Positions 7,930 to 15,795 of a DNA stretch of 64,000 nucleotides are shown in pieces (within the stretch, counting starts at the first letter, position 1; every line of letters begins with the position of its first letter). The stretch spans positions 1 to 64,000 of the forward strand of contig JAJZBV010000009.1 in assembly GCA_021851785.1 (NCBI GenBank), in the 5' to 3' direction. This DNA comes from Pseudomonadota bacterium (GTDB lineage: Bacteria > Pseudomonadota > Alphaproteobacteria > Acetobacterales > Acetobacteraceae). The position numbers were made by a program, and so were the translations under genes. Under the pieces are notes generated by a model, which searched no databases, was not told the DNA's origin, and saw only the letters and a list, made by a program, of their open reading frames with translations.

Positions 7930-8661
7930 ATGATGGCGGCTCGGCAAGCGGCGTTCCGCGAGGCCTATCGGGCGAAAATCGCGCCTCTTTATAGCGGTGC
8001 GTTGCATGTTCTGCTGATCTATCTGATCGGCGGCGCGGTGATCTGGCTCGCCGCGCGGCATATCCACCATCCCGGGTGGCGGGAATGGCTGGTGGTGCCG
8101 GTGGCGTTCCTCGGATGCAATGTTTTCGAGTGGTTCCTGCATATCGAGGTGATGCACAAGCCGCGGCGCTTTTTCATCGGCATCTATCGCCGCCACACCC
8201 TCGCCCATCATCAGTTTTTCACCGATGCGGTGCCGCATTACGACACCTGGCGGGATTTCCGCATCGTTTTCTTTCCGCCCTACGCCCTCATCATCTTCAT
8301 CGCGCTGTCGGCCGCCGGGGCTTGGGCGCTGAACGCGATCTGGTCGGCGAACGCCGCCTGGCTCCTGATGGCGACGACCACCGGCGTCTATCTCAATTAC
8401 GAGTTCTTCCACCTCTGCTGCCACGTGAAGGATGACCGGCTGATCCGCCACATCCCGTTCATCAACACCATCCGCCGCCACCATATCGCCCATCACGACC
8501 CGGCGATCATGATGCAGCGCAACATGAACCTCACCTACCCGATCGCCGATTGGCTGTTCGGCACCTCCGATCTCGATCGCGGCCTGCTCGGCCATCTCTT
8601 CAACGGCTATGACCAGCGCCATCGCCGCCGCGACCTCGCGACGCCCATGGCGGGAGAGTGA
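7930..8661 (+). CDS. Sterol desaturase / fatty acid hydroxylase family membrane protein
   Basis: 243 residues with four or so hydrophobic segments and the histidine clusters of the di-iron fatty acid hydroxylase superfamily: HIEVMH, HTLAHH and HHIAHH. Such enzymes hydroxylate or desaturate lipids in the membrane using oxygen; the substrate cannot be inferred here. ATG 7930 is chosen because GGGGAGGG lies 8 bases upstream; an in-frame ATG at 7876 comes before the palindrome and ribosome site. The TGA overlaps the GTG of the next small membrane gene. Confidence 0.82.
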   Translation: MMAARQAAFREAYRAKIAPLYSGALHVLLIYLIGGAVIWLAARHIHHPGWREWLVVPVAFLGCNVFEWFLHIEVMHKPRRFFIGIYRRHTLAHHQFFTDAVPHYDTWRDFRIVFFPPYALIIFIALSAAGAWALNAIWSANAAWLLMATTTGVYLNYEFFHLCCHVKDDRLIRHIPFINTIRRHHIAHHDPAIMMQRNMNLTYPIADWLFGTSDLDRGLLGHLFNGYDQRHRRRDLATPMAGE

Positions 8662-8882
8662 CCGCGTTGCCCCGCCCCGAGCGGCCGCCCGCCATCACCG
8701 CGCCGCCGGAGCGGAGCCCCGCCTCGCTCATCGGCGGGGTGATCATCGCGCCGGCATTCTTCGTGCTCGCGCTGCTGGTTATGCGCGAGGCGCTCGGCGC
8801 CATGCCGGGGCGGGCGGCGATCGGTGTCGCCCTCATCCTCGCCGCCGCGCTCGGAATCTGGGTGCGCCTCGCGGATTTGTGA
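8658..8882 (+). CDS. Small membrane protein coupled to the hydroxylase-like gene
   Basis: 74 residues from a GTG start that overlaps the preceding stop (GTGA), with GGGAGA just upstream. Two hydrophobic helices (about 24-42 and 53-70) follow a Pro-rich N-terminus. No family recognised. The tight coupling suggests an accessory subunit or partner of the membrane hydroxylase, but this is inference. Confidence 0.55.
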   Translation: MTALPRPERPPAITAPPERSPASLIGGVIIAPAFFVLALLVMREALGAMPGRAAIGVALILAAALGIWVRLADL

Positions 8883-8936
8883 TCTCTTTTTCTTCGACCC
8901 ATCTCTTTTTCAATTGATCTTCGTATCGGCCTAAGA

Positions 8937-8951
8937 TTAACTCTCTGTTAA
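8937..8951. promoter_or_regulatory. Short palindrome in the spacer before the PEP-CTERM gene
   Basis: TTAAC (8937-8941), a 5-base gap, then GTTAA (8947-8951): a perfect dyad in an AT-rich stretch (8883-8955) that interrupts very GC-rich DNA. It lies 75 bases before the next start. It could be an operator or part of a promoter; no clear -35/-10 pair was found. Confidence 0.25.
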
Positions 8952-9026
8952 TTTCGAGGGTGTCGCGGTCATGCCGGGGCGCGGCGTCCCCTCGCCCAAC
9001 GGGAACCCAGTGAGGGGAAGAGAGAG

Positions 9027-9935
9027 ATGAAACGTATCGGCGTTTTCGTCGCCGCCGCGCTGGCGCTATCGGTTCCCGGCGTCGCATGGGCCGGGACCGA
9101 TCTTTACATCGTCAACTACGGCTCCGGCACGATCGGGGAATACAATGCCGACACCGGCGCCGCGATCAACACCGCGCTGGTCTCCGGCCTGAGTTCCCCG
9201 GAGGGCCTCGCGGTGTCGGGCGGGGATCTCTTCGTCGTCAACAACCTCACCGGCACGATCGGGGAGTACAACGCCAGCACCGGCACCGCGATCAATGCGT
9301 CCCTGGTCTCGGGGCTGAGTTCCCCGGAGGGCCTCGCGGTGTCGGGATCGGACCTCTTCGTCGCCAATCTCCTCAGCGGCACGATCGGGGAATACAATCT
9401 CAGCACCGGGGCGATGAACTCGTCTTTCATCTTCGGGCTGAGCTTCCCGTCCGGCCTCGCGGTTTCGGGATCGAACCTCTTCGTCGTCAACGCCATCGCC
9501 GGCACGATCGGGGAGTACAACGCCAGCACCGGCACCGCGATCAATGCGTCCCTGGTCTCGGGGCTGAACTTCCCGAACGGCCTCGCGGTGTCGGGATCGG
9601 ACCTCTTCGTCGCCAATTTCAACGCCGGCGCGGTCGGGGAATATAGTGCCGTGACCGGGACGGCGATCAGCGCTTCCCTGATCTCGGGGCAGCTCGGGCC
9701 GTACGACGCCGCGGTGTCGGGATCCGACCTCTTCTTTACCAATGTCGGCAGCAACACGATCGGAGAATACAATCTCAGCTCCGGGGTGGACTCGTCCTTC
9801 ATCTCCGGGCTCGATCAGCCGGCATTCCTCACCGTCGCCAATTCCGGATCCGCGGTGCCCGAGCCGGCCAGCCTCTCGCTCCTCGCCGCCGGCGCCCTCG
9901 GCCTCGCCACACTCCGCCGCCGCGCGCGGCGCTGA
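9027..9935 (+). CDS. Secreted six-repeat beta-propeller protein with PEP-CTERM sorting signal
   Basis: 302 residues. The signal peptide ends near AWA-GT (about 22). Six tandem repeats of 41-42 residues follow, each with xTIGEYN...TG...SGL..P.GLAVSGSDLFV. GTIGEYN or a variant falls at about 34, 76, 118, 159, 201 and 243, resembling NHL/YncE-type propeller blades. The C-terminus is a PEP-CTERM tail: VPEPAS (277-282), a hydrophobic helix and a basic end (RRRARR). PEP-CTERM proteins are exported and then processed by an exosortase, often into extracellular matrix. No exosortase gene lies in this window. The ribosome site GGGGAAGAGAG precedes the ATG. Confidence 0.88.
   Translation: MKRIGVFVAAALALSVPGVAWAGTDLYIVNYGSGTIGEYNADTGAAINTALVSGLSSPEGLAVSGGDLFVVNNLTGTIGEYNASTGTAINASLVSGLSSPEGLAVSGSDLFVANLLSGTIGEYNLSTGAMNSSFIFGLSFPSGLAVSGSNLFVVNAIAGTIGEYNASTGTAINASLVSGLNFPNGLAVSGSDLFVANFNAGAVGEYSAVTGTAISASLISGQLGPYDAAVSGSDLFFTNVGSNTIGEYNLSSGVDSSFISGLDQPAFLTVANSGSAVPEPASLSLLAAGALGLATLRRRARR
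9250..9318 (+). repeat. Direct repeat inside the PEP-CTERM gene, copy A
   Basis: 69 bases identical to 9499-9567, 249 bases apart (83 codons). The following 50 or so bases are also nearly identical. The other repeat units of the gene match only at protein level, so repeats 2 and 4 were recently copied or gene-converted. Confidence 0.85.
9499..9567 (+). repeat. Direct repeat inside the PEP-CTERM gene, copy B
   Basis: Second exact copy of the 69-base unit at 9250-9318. The flanking bases diverge first at the Ser-Ser-Pro-Glu versus Asn-Phe-Pro-Asn codons and then match again through the Leu-Ala-Val-Ser-Gly codons. Confidence 0.85.
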
Positions 9936-9945
9936 GCCGCCGCCC

Positions 9946-11079
9946 TCAGCCCGAAACCGGGAATTCGACGTGGCGGATGAATTTCAGCTTCCCCTTCTCG
10001 TTTTGCACGACGTTGTAGCCGTGTAACCCGTCGCCATTGGCGTCGAAATTATAGACGCCCTCGGCGCCCTGATAGCCGCGAATGGCGAGGATGGCGGCGC
10101 GGATCGCCGCCGGGTCGGTGCCGCCGGCGGCGTTGATCGCGCGGGCGAGAATGTGCATCCCGTCATAGGTCCAGCCATTATCCGGCTCCGCCCCGCCATA
10201 GGCATGGGCGTAGGCGGCGGCGAAGGCACCGGCGGCGGGGCTCGAATCGACGTTGAAATCGGCGATGCCATAGGTGCCCCACAGCGCCGGCCCGGCGAGA
10301 TGCAGCGTCACCGGCGAGGCGATGGAGGGCGAGCCGACCCAGGGGATGGCAAGGCCGAGCTGGCGCACCTGGCGGGCGAACACCGCCTGATCCGGCTCGA
10401 AGGTGAAGTAGCTCCCCATCACCTCGGCTCCCGAGCCGCGCACGGCGAGCACGACGGGGGTGAAATCGGGCTGCTGGTTGGCATAGCCCTGGACCAGAAC
10501 CGGCGCAACGCCAAGCCCGGCGAGGGAGTTGACCAGCGCCTTCATGCCGTTCGAGCCGAAGGCGTCGGTCGAATAGACCACCGCCCATTTGCGCTTTTTC
10601 AGGTCGTTCACGCCAAAATCGGCGATCACCCGGGCGGAATAGAGATCATTCGGGCGGCAGCGGAACAGCCACGGATTGCCGCTATGGGTCAGCGTCGGGT
10701 CGGTGCCGCCGAACATCACCGGGCGCGCGACACGGGCGATATCGGGCGCCATCGCCTGCATCTGGGTCGAGCGGATGGAGCCGATATAGCCGACGCAATC
10801 ACCGCGATTGGCGAGCCGGCTGAAGGCGAGGACAGCGCCGGGATTGCTGGTCTGGTCATCCTCGACCACCAATTCCACCGGCCGGCCGAGCACGCCGCCG
10901 GCCGCGTTCACCTCGTCCATCGCGAGCCGGGCGCTGTTGAGCTGGATGCGTCCGGGCTCGGCGGCGGGGCCGGTCAGCGGCGAGACCATGCCGATCTTGA
11001 GCGTCTCGGCGGCATGGCCTCGCGATGCGGCAAGCAGGGCAAGGGTGCCAGTCAGGGCGGCGCGGCGGCTGATCTGCAT
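9946..11079 (-). CDS. Branched-chain amino-acid-type ABC transporter substrate-binding protein
   Basis: 377 residues. The N-terminus MQISRRAALTGTLALLAASRGHA is a Tat-like signal (twin Arg), and the mature protein is a type I periplasmic binding fold (Peripla_BP_6/LivJ-like): LKIGMVSPLTGPAAEPG, DEVNAAGG, VVEDDQTSNPGAV. ATG 11079 has GAGGAGG 7 bases upstream, while the ATG two codons earlier sits on the Shine-Dalgarno itself. It is transcribed away from the liv operon that begins at 11244. It may be an alternative receptor for the same permease, but the ligand is unknown. Confidence 0.87.
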   Translation of the reverse strand: MQISRRAALTGTLALLAASRGHAAETLKIGMVSPLTGPAAEPGRIQLNSARLAMDEVNAAGGVLGRPVELVVEDDQTSNPGAVLAFSRLANRGDCVGYIGSIRSTQMQAMAPDIARVARPVMFGGTDPTLTHSGNPWLFRCRPNDLYSARVIADFGVNDLKKRKWAVVYSTDAFGSNGMKALVNSLAGLGVAPVLVQGYANQQPDFTPVVLAVRGSGAEVMGSYFTFEPDQAVFARQVRQLGLAIPWVGSPSIASPVTLHLAGPALWGTYGIADFNVDSSPAAGAFAAAYAHAYGGAEPDNGWTYDGMHILARAINAAGGTDPAAIRAAILAIRGYQGAEGVYNFDANGDGLHGYNVVQNEKGKLKFIRHVEFPVSG

Positions 11080-11131
11080 GGACATTCCTCCTCGGTTTCC
11101 TGGCGCTTTCAGACGGCCTTGGCGAGAGTCT

Positions 11132-11150
11132 AACCGCTCGCGGCGGTTTT
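11132..11150. promoter_or_regulatory. Hairpin with T-run between divergent binding-protein genes
   Basis: AACCGC (11132-11137) and GCGGTT (11143-11148) form a 6-bp stem with loop TCGCG, followed by TT. In the 164-base divergent spacer it could be a regulator site for both genes. Being upstream of both genes, it is unlikely to be a terminator for either. Confidence 0.3.
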
Positions 11151-11181
11151 GTCGCCTGACCGATGCGCGGCGAAGCTTGCA

Positions 11182-11210
11182 TTGACCCCTATCGCGCCGC
11201 GCCGTAATTT
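11182..11210 (+). promoter_or_regulatory. Candidate sigma-70-type promoter of the liv operon
   Basis: TTGACC (11182-11187) is separated by 17 bases from TAATTT (11205-11210). The predicted start near 11217 leaves a 27-base leader with GGGGAGGA ahead of ATG 11244. The -35 matches consensus at 5 of 6 positions and the -10 only at 3 of 6. Confidence 0.4.
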
Positions 11211-11243
11211 CCCGGGCCAATGGCGGGATAGGGGAGGATAATC

Positions 11244-12500
11244 ATGGCGGCGTGGCAGAAATGGTGGCCCGGCTTGGCGGTTTTCACCGTCGTGGTCGCG
11301 GGGGTGCTGGCCGGCGGCGCGCGCGCCGACGAGGCACCGGCGGACATCAAGATCGGCCATCTCCATGCCGGCTCCGGCCCCTATGCCAGCATCTCGATGC
11401 CGGTTTATGATTCCCTCAAACTCTGGGTCGAGCAGCAGAACGCGAACGGCGGCGCCTTCGTCAAAGCCTATGGCAAGAAAATCCCGCTCAAGCTGATCTC
11501 CTATGACGACCAGAGCAACCCCGGCACCGCGGCGACGCTGACCAACCAGCTCATCACCCAGGACAAGGTCGATCTCCTGGTCTGTGATTCGGGCTCGGTG
11601 CTGACCGCGGTTTCGGTCCCGATCGCGCGCGAGCACAAAATGTTCCTGTTCGACCCGACCGGGACGGGAGCGGCGTTCTTCAGCAAGGACAATCCCTATA
11701 TCGCGCTGCTCGCCGATCCGGTGTCCACCGTCTGGCCGCGCTATCTCTGGGAATTTTTGAAAAGCGATGCGGCCAGGCTCGGCGCGAAACGCGTCGCCCT
11801 GCTCTATTCCACCAATGATTTCACCGGAACCCAGGCGAATTCCATCCGCGCCGCGCTGAAAGAGCCGGGCTCGCCGGTCGAGATCGTCTTCGATCAGGGA
11901 GTGCCGACCAGCACCTCGAATTATTCCGTGCTGATCGACAATATCGCGGCGACCAACCCGGACATGGTGCTCGAACTCGGCTATGTCGGCAACGATATCG
12001 CGTTTTTGCGCAATCTTCAGGAATCGGGCCAGAAATTCAAGGGAGTCTTCACCCTCTATCCCGGCATCGAGACCAATGTCCTGCTCAAGAATGTCGGGGC
12101 GTCAGGCTTGGCGGGCGTGTTTTCCTATGTCACCGCGCTCGGGCTCACGCTCAAGCCGGAGATCGGCATGACGGTCGAGGAGCTGCGCGCCGCCTTCGAG
12201 AAAGCCTATGGCGAGGGCGGCGTCGAATTCGGCTGGAACGCCATCGCCGGCCACGTCACCGGCCTCGTCATCGGCGAGACTTTGGCCCATGCCGACAGCC
12301 TGTCCCAACCCGATCTCCGCCGCGCGGTCTTCGGCCTTTCGGGAAAGCTCAAGACCCTGGTCGGCACGTTCGAATTGCGTGACGATGGCGCGCAGATCGG
12401 CGAATTGACCCCGATCGGTCAGTTCGACGCGGCCGGCAAGATCGCCGTCGTCTATCCGCCCGAATTCGCGACCGCCAAGCCGGTTATCGGCGCGCCCTGA
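11244..12500 (+). CDS. Liv-type ABC transporter substrate-binding protein
   Basis: 418 residues. A signal peptide (about 1-28, ending GGARA-DE) precedes a type I periplasmic binding fold with IKIGHLHAGSGPYAS, LKLWVEQQNANGG, LISYDDQSNPGTA and a GLVIGETLAHA segment. This family binds branched-chain amino acids, amides or aromatic acids for ABC uptake. It begins the operon of permeases and ATPases that follows 10 bases later, so it is the primary receptor of this transporter. It shares fold but little sequence with the divergent binding protein at 9946-11079. Confidence 0.87.
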   Translation: MAAWQKWWPGLAVFTVVVAGVLAGGARADEAPADIKIGHLHAGSGPYASISMPVYDSLKLWVEQQNANGGAFVKAYGKKIPLKLISYDDQSNPGTAATLTNQLITQDKVDLLVCDSGSVLTAVSVPIAREHKMFLFDPTGTGAAFFSKDNPYIALLADPVSTVWPRYLWEFLKSDAARLGAKRVALLYSTNDFTGTQANSIRAALKEPGSPVEIVFDQGVPTSTSNYSVLIDNIAATNPDMVLELGYVGNDIAFLRNLQESGQKFKGVFTLYPGIETNVLLKNVGASGLAGVFSYVTALGLTLKPEIGMTVEELRAAFEKAYGEGGVEFGWNAIAGHVTGLVIGETLAHADSLSQPDLRRAVFGLSGKLKTLVGTFELRDDGAQIGELTPIGQFDAAGKIAVVYPPEFATAKPVIGAP

Positions 12501-12510
12501 TCGCGCCGCG

Positions 12511-13386
12511 ATGCTGGTTCATGCCTTACTCGGCGGGGTGATCTATGGCTGCTATTTCACCCTGATCGGGCTTGGCCTCAATCTCGTCTTCGGCGTCATG
12601 CGCATCGTCAATCTCGCGCATGGCGACGTCTTGATGCTCGGCGCGTTCGCGGCGTTCTTTTTGTTCCACCTCGTCGGCCTCTCGCCGTTCATCGCGGCCC
12701 CCGTGGTGATGGTCGGGTTTTTTCTCCTCGGTCTGCCGTTCTATTATCTCGTGGTGCCGCGTCTCGCGCTCGCCAAGGATGCCGAGATGCTCTCGCTCAT
12801 TCTCTTCTTCGGCATCCAGCAGATCATCGAGGCCCTGGCGGCGATCGTGTTCGGCTCGTCCGAACGGTCGATCCCCGGGCGGGTGCTCGGCGTCGGGCCG
12901 TTTCACTTTCTCGGCCAGACCCTGTCGCGCGCCTGGGTGATCGGCGCCGCCATCGCCGCCGGCGCGGTCATCGCGCTCTATCTCTATCTCTATCACACGC
13001 GGAGCGGGCTTTTGACGCGCGCGGTGATGGCGAGCCGCGACGAGGCGCTGGCGAGCGGCATCGATATCCATCGCATCTCGGCGCGCGCGTTCGCGATCGG
13101 GCTCGCGCTCGCCGGATTGGCGGGGGTTTTCGCGCCGTTCATGCTCGGCAGTGTCACGCCGGCGATGGGGGTTTCCGTCAATCTCGCCGCCTTCGCGGTG
13201 ATCATCGTCGGCTCGCTCGGCAACCCGCTCGGCACCGTCGCCGGCGGCCTGATCTACGGCGTCGGGCTGTTGCTCATGCAGACCTATTTCAGCGCCTGGG
13301 CCGATCTTCTGCCCAATCTTCTCTTGATCGGGGTTCTGCTCGCGCGTCCCACCGGGCTGCTCGGGCGGCGGGTGCGGCTTGCCTAG
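12511..13386 (+). CDS. livH: Liv-type ABC transporter permease (LivH)
   Basis: 291 residues, integral membrane, eight or so hydrophobic segments. Family signatures include GLGLNLVFGVMRIVNLAHGD near the N-terminus and SLGNPLGTVAGGLIYG near the C-terminus. It forms the channel with LivM. It starts 10 bases after the binding protein and overlaps the next gene by 8 bases. Confidence 0.92.
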   Translation: MLVHALLGGVIYGCYFTLIGLGLNLVFGVMRIVNLAHGDVLMLGAFAAFFLFHLVGLSPFIAAPVVMVGFFLLGLPFYYLVVPRLALAKDAEMLSLILFFGIQQIIEALAAIVFGSSERSIPGRVLGVGPFHFLGQTLSRAWVIGAAIAAGAVIALYLYLYHTRSGLLTRAVMASRDEALASGIDIHRISARAFAIGLALAGLAGVFAPFMLGSVTPAMGVSVNLAAFAVIIVGSLGNPLGTVAGGLIYGVGLLLMQTYFSAWADLLPNLLLIGVLLARPTGLLGRRVRLA

Positions 13387-14299
13387 GCCGGTGCGCGATT
13401 TCCTGTCGGTCGGCCTGCCGGTGGTCGCGATCTTCGCGCTGCTGCCCTTGGTCTATGCCAATCAATTGCTGCTGTTCAACTTCGTCCTGTTCCTCATCCT
13501 GGCGCAAGGGCTCAACGCCATCTACGGCTTCACCGGCTATCTGCCGTTCGGCTATGTCGGGTTTTTCGGTGCCGGCGCCTATGGGTTTGCGCTCGCGGTG
13601 ATGCATCTCGCCGCGCCACCGGCGCTCGCCCTCCTGCTCGCGGGGCTGGCGGCACTGGTCTTGGCGATGATTCTGACGCCGCTTCTGCGCCTTTCCGGCG
13701 CCTATTTCGCGATCGCCAATCTCGCCGCGGCGCAGGCGGTCTATCAGGTGATCGCCAATCCGGCGCTCCAGGACATCACCAAAGGGCCCTATGGCGTCTC
13801 GCTCGCCAGCGTGTTCGCGCCGCGCGCGAGCTATGGCGCCGCACTTCTCATCCTCGCCGGCGTTCTCGCCCTCGTCGCCTGGCTGCGCCACGGCCGCTTC
13901 GGGCTCGCCCTCCAGGCCGGGCGCGACGATCCGGTGTCGGCGGCGATGGCCGGCATTCCGGTGGTGTCTTCGCGCATCATCGCCTGGCTGATCTCGGCGC
14001 TGATCGCGGGCTTGGCGGGCGGGGTGTTCGCCTGGCACATCTCGGTTTTCTATCCTGAAACCGCGTTCGATCTCTCGACCTCGATCTTCGCCATCGTCTT
14101 CACCCTGTTCGGGGGTGCCGCGACGCTCTCGGGGCCGATCGCCGGCGTCATTCTGCTCTACGGGCTTTACAACCTGATCGGCATTTCGGTGCCGCAATAT
14201 TTCCAACTCATCTATGGCGCGCTGATCGTCGGCCTGGTGCTGTTCCTGCCGCGCGGCCTCGCCTCGCTGTTGCAGCGGAGGGGGGTCGATGTCCCCTGA
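13379..14299 (+). CDS. livM: Liv-type ABC transporter permease (LivM)
   Basis: 306 residues with about nine hydrophobic segments. The family motif ILAQGLNAIYGFTGYLPFGY lies near residue 40, and the EAA-like stretch GRDDPVSAAMAGIPV near 180-195. The start is TTG at 13379, overlapping livH by 8 bases. The C-terminus overlaps livG by 11 bases. It is the second channel subunit. Confidence 0.92.
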   Translation: MPRPVRDFLSVGLPVVAIFALLPLVYANQLLLFNFVLFLILAQGLNAIYGFTGYLPFGYVGFFGAGAYGFALAVMHLAAPPALALLLAGLAALVLAMILTPLLRLSGAYFAIANLAAAQAVYQVIANPALQDITKGPYGVSLASVFAPRASYGAALLILAGVLALVAWLRHGRFGLALQAGRDDPVSAAMAGIPVVSSRIIAWLISALIAGLAGGVFAWHISVFYPETAFDLSTSIFAIVFTLFGGAATLSGPIAGVILLYGLYNLIGISVPQYFQLIYGALIVGLVLFLPRGLASLLQRRGVDVP

Positions 14300-15038
14300 G
14301 CCCTCGTCTTCTGACCGGCTGCTCGCCGTCGATCGCCTGGTCAAGCGCTTCGGCGGCTTCCGCGCCCTCGACGGCGTCAGCTTCGCGCTCGGCGCCGGCG
14401 AGGTGCTGGGGCTCGTCGGTCCCAACGGCTCGGGCAAGACCACCTGCATCAACACCATCTCCGGCCTTTACCCGCCGGATGGCGGCGCGGTGCGCTTTGC
14501 CGGCCAGACGCTCGGCGGGCTTCCGCCGCACCGCCGCGCCCGGCTCGGCATCAACCGCACCTTCCAGTCGCCGCGCCCCTTCGCGTCCCTCACCGTGCGC
14601 CAGAACGTGGCCCTCGCCGCCGCCTATGGCCGCCGCCACGGCGCCGACGCGGGCCCGGCGGATATCGCGGCGCTGCTCGCGGAATTGGAACTCGACGGTC
14701 TCGCCGAGCGCCGCGCCGAGGATCTCAACAGCGCCCAGCAAAAGCAGCTCGACCTCGCCCGGGCGCTGGCGACCCGGCCGCGTCTCCTCCTCGTCGATGA
14801 ACTCGCCGCCGGGCTCAACCCGGCGGAGCTTGCGCGCATGGCCGAGCGCCTGGCGGCGCTGGCCGGCGGCGGCATGGCGCTTTTGGTGGTCGAGCATCTG
14901 CTCGGCTTTCTCGACCGGCTCACCGACCGGGTGATCGTGATGAATGCCGGACGGGAGATTTTCGAGGGCACGTTGAGCGAGGCCACCCGCGATGGCGAGG
15001 TGGTGCGGGTCTTCCTCGGGGGCGAGCATGTCGGCTGA
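14289..15038 (+). CDS. livG: Liv-type ABC transporter ATPase (LivG) with degenerate signature motif
   Basis: 249 residues. Walker A is GPNGSGKT (44-51) and the Q-loop FQSPRPF (about 92). Walker B LLLVDE (166-171) keeps the catalytic Glu, and the switch His is in VVEH. The ABC signature, normally LSxGQ, reads LNSAQ at 146-150, and the usual P after the Walker B DE is L. The family otherwise matches LivG, including AAGLNPAE. It may still work because LivF supplies a canonical signature for one of the two ATP sites. It overlaps livM and is followed by livF. Confidence 0.9.
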   Translation: MSPEPSSSDRLLAVDRLVKRFGGFRALDGVSFALGAGEVLGLVGPNGSGKTTCINTISGLYPPDGGAVRFAGQTLGGLPPHRRARLGINRTFQSPRPFASLTVRQNVALAAAYGRRHGADAGPADIAALLAELELDGLAERRAEDLNSAQQKQLDLARALATRPRLLLVDELAAGLNPAELARMAERLAALAGGGMALLVVEHLLGFLDRLTDRVIVMNAGREIFEGTLSEATRDGEVVRVFLGGEHVG

Positions 15039-15774
15039 CCCCGTCGCCCTGCTCGCCGCGCCCCCGCTTGTCGCGCCCCTGCTCACCGCGCACGACATCG
15101 AAAGCGGCTATGGCAAGGTCCAGGTGCTGTGGGGGGCGGAACTCGCGGTCGCCGAGCGCGCCAGCGTCGTGCTGCTCGGCCCGAACGGCGCCGGCAAGAC
15201 CACGTTCCTGAAAGTGCTGCTCGGCCTCATGCCGGCCTGGCGCGGCACGATCACCTTTGCCGGCACCGATATCACCGCTTGGCCGAGCGACCGGCGGGTG
15301 CGGCTGGGCATGGCCTATATGTCCGAGATCGGCGTGTTCACCGCCCTCAGCATCGCCGAAAACCTCGCGATCGGCGGCCAGTTCGCGGCCCCGGCGGCGC
15401 TCCGCCGGCGGCTCGAGGCGCTTTATGCCGCCTTCCCCGACCTCGCCGCCCGCCGCTCGGCCGCCGCCGGCAGTCTCTCCGGCGGGCAACGCAAAATGCT
15501 CGGCATCGCCAAGGCGCTCGCCGGCTCGCCGCGGCTTTTGGTGATGGATGAGCCCTCGGCCGGGCTCTCGCCGCTTTTCGTCGGCCAGGTCATCGCCATT
15601 CTGCGGCAATTCCATGAGGATGGCCTCGCCCTCCTGATCGCCGAACAGAACGTCAAATTCCTCGATCTCGCCGACCACGTGATCACCCTGGAGGGCGGAC
15701 GCACCGGCTTCTCCGGCAGCGTCGCCGCGCTGATGGAAGATGACCAGCTCCATCGCGCCTATTTCGGGCTGTGA
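15028..15774 (+). CDS. livF: Liv-type ABC transporter ATPase (LivF)
   Basis: 248 residues. Walker A is GPNGAGKT (51-58), the signature LSGGQ (150-154) is intact, and Walker B is LLVMDEP followed by SAGLSP. The D-loop and switch region (IAEQNV) are normal. ATG 15028 lies inside the livG end (11-base overlap) with GGGGGCG upstream; an earlier in-frame ATG at 14992 would add an Arg/Ser-rich stub. It pairs with LivG to drive the transporter. Confidence 0.92.
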   Translation: MSADPVALLAAPPLVAPLLTAHDIESGYGKVQVLWGAELAVAERASVVLLGPNGAGKTTFLKVLLGLMPAWRGTITFAGTDITAWPSDRRVRLGMAYMSEIGVFTALSIAENLAIGGQFAAPAALRRRLEALYAAFPDLAARRSAAAGSLSGGQRKMLGIAKALAGSPRLLVMDEPSAGLSPLFVGQVIAILRQFHEDGLALLIAEQNVKFLDLADHVITLEGGRTGFSGSVAALMEDDQLHRAYFGL

Positions 15775-15795
15775 GGACGAGAGAAAGAAAGCCGC

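Noticed and set aside
9034-9900. Direct repeats as a CRISPR array
   Set aside because: The repeats are in one coding frame and vary at codon level, and no spacer-like unique segments of even length occur.
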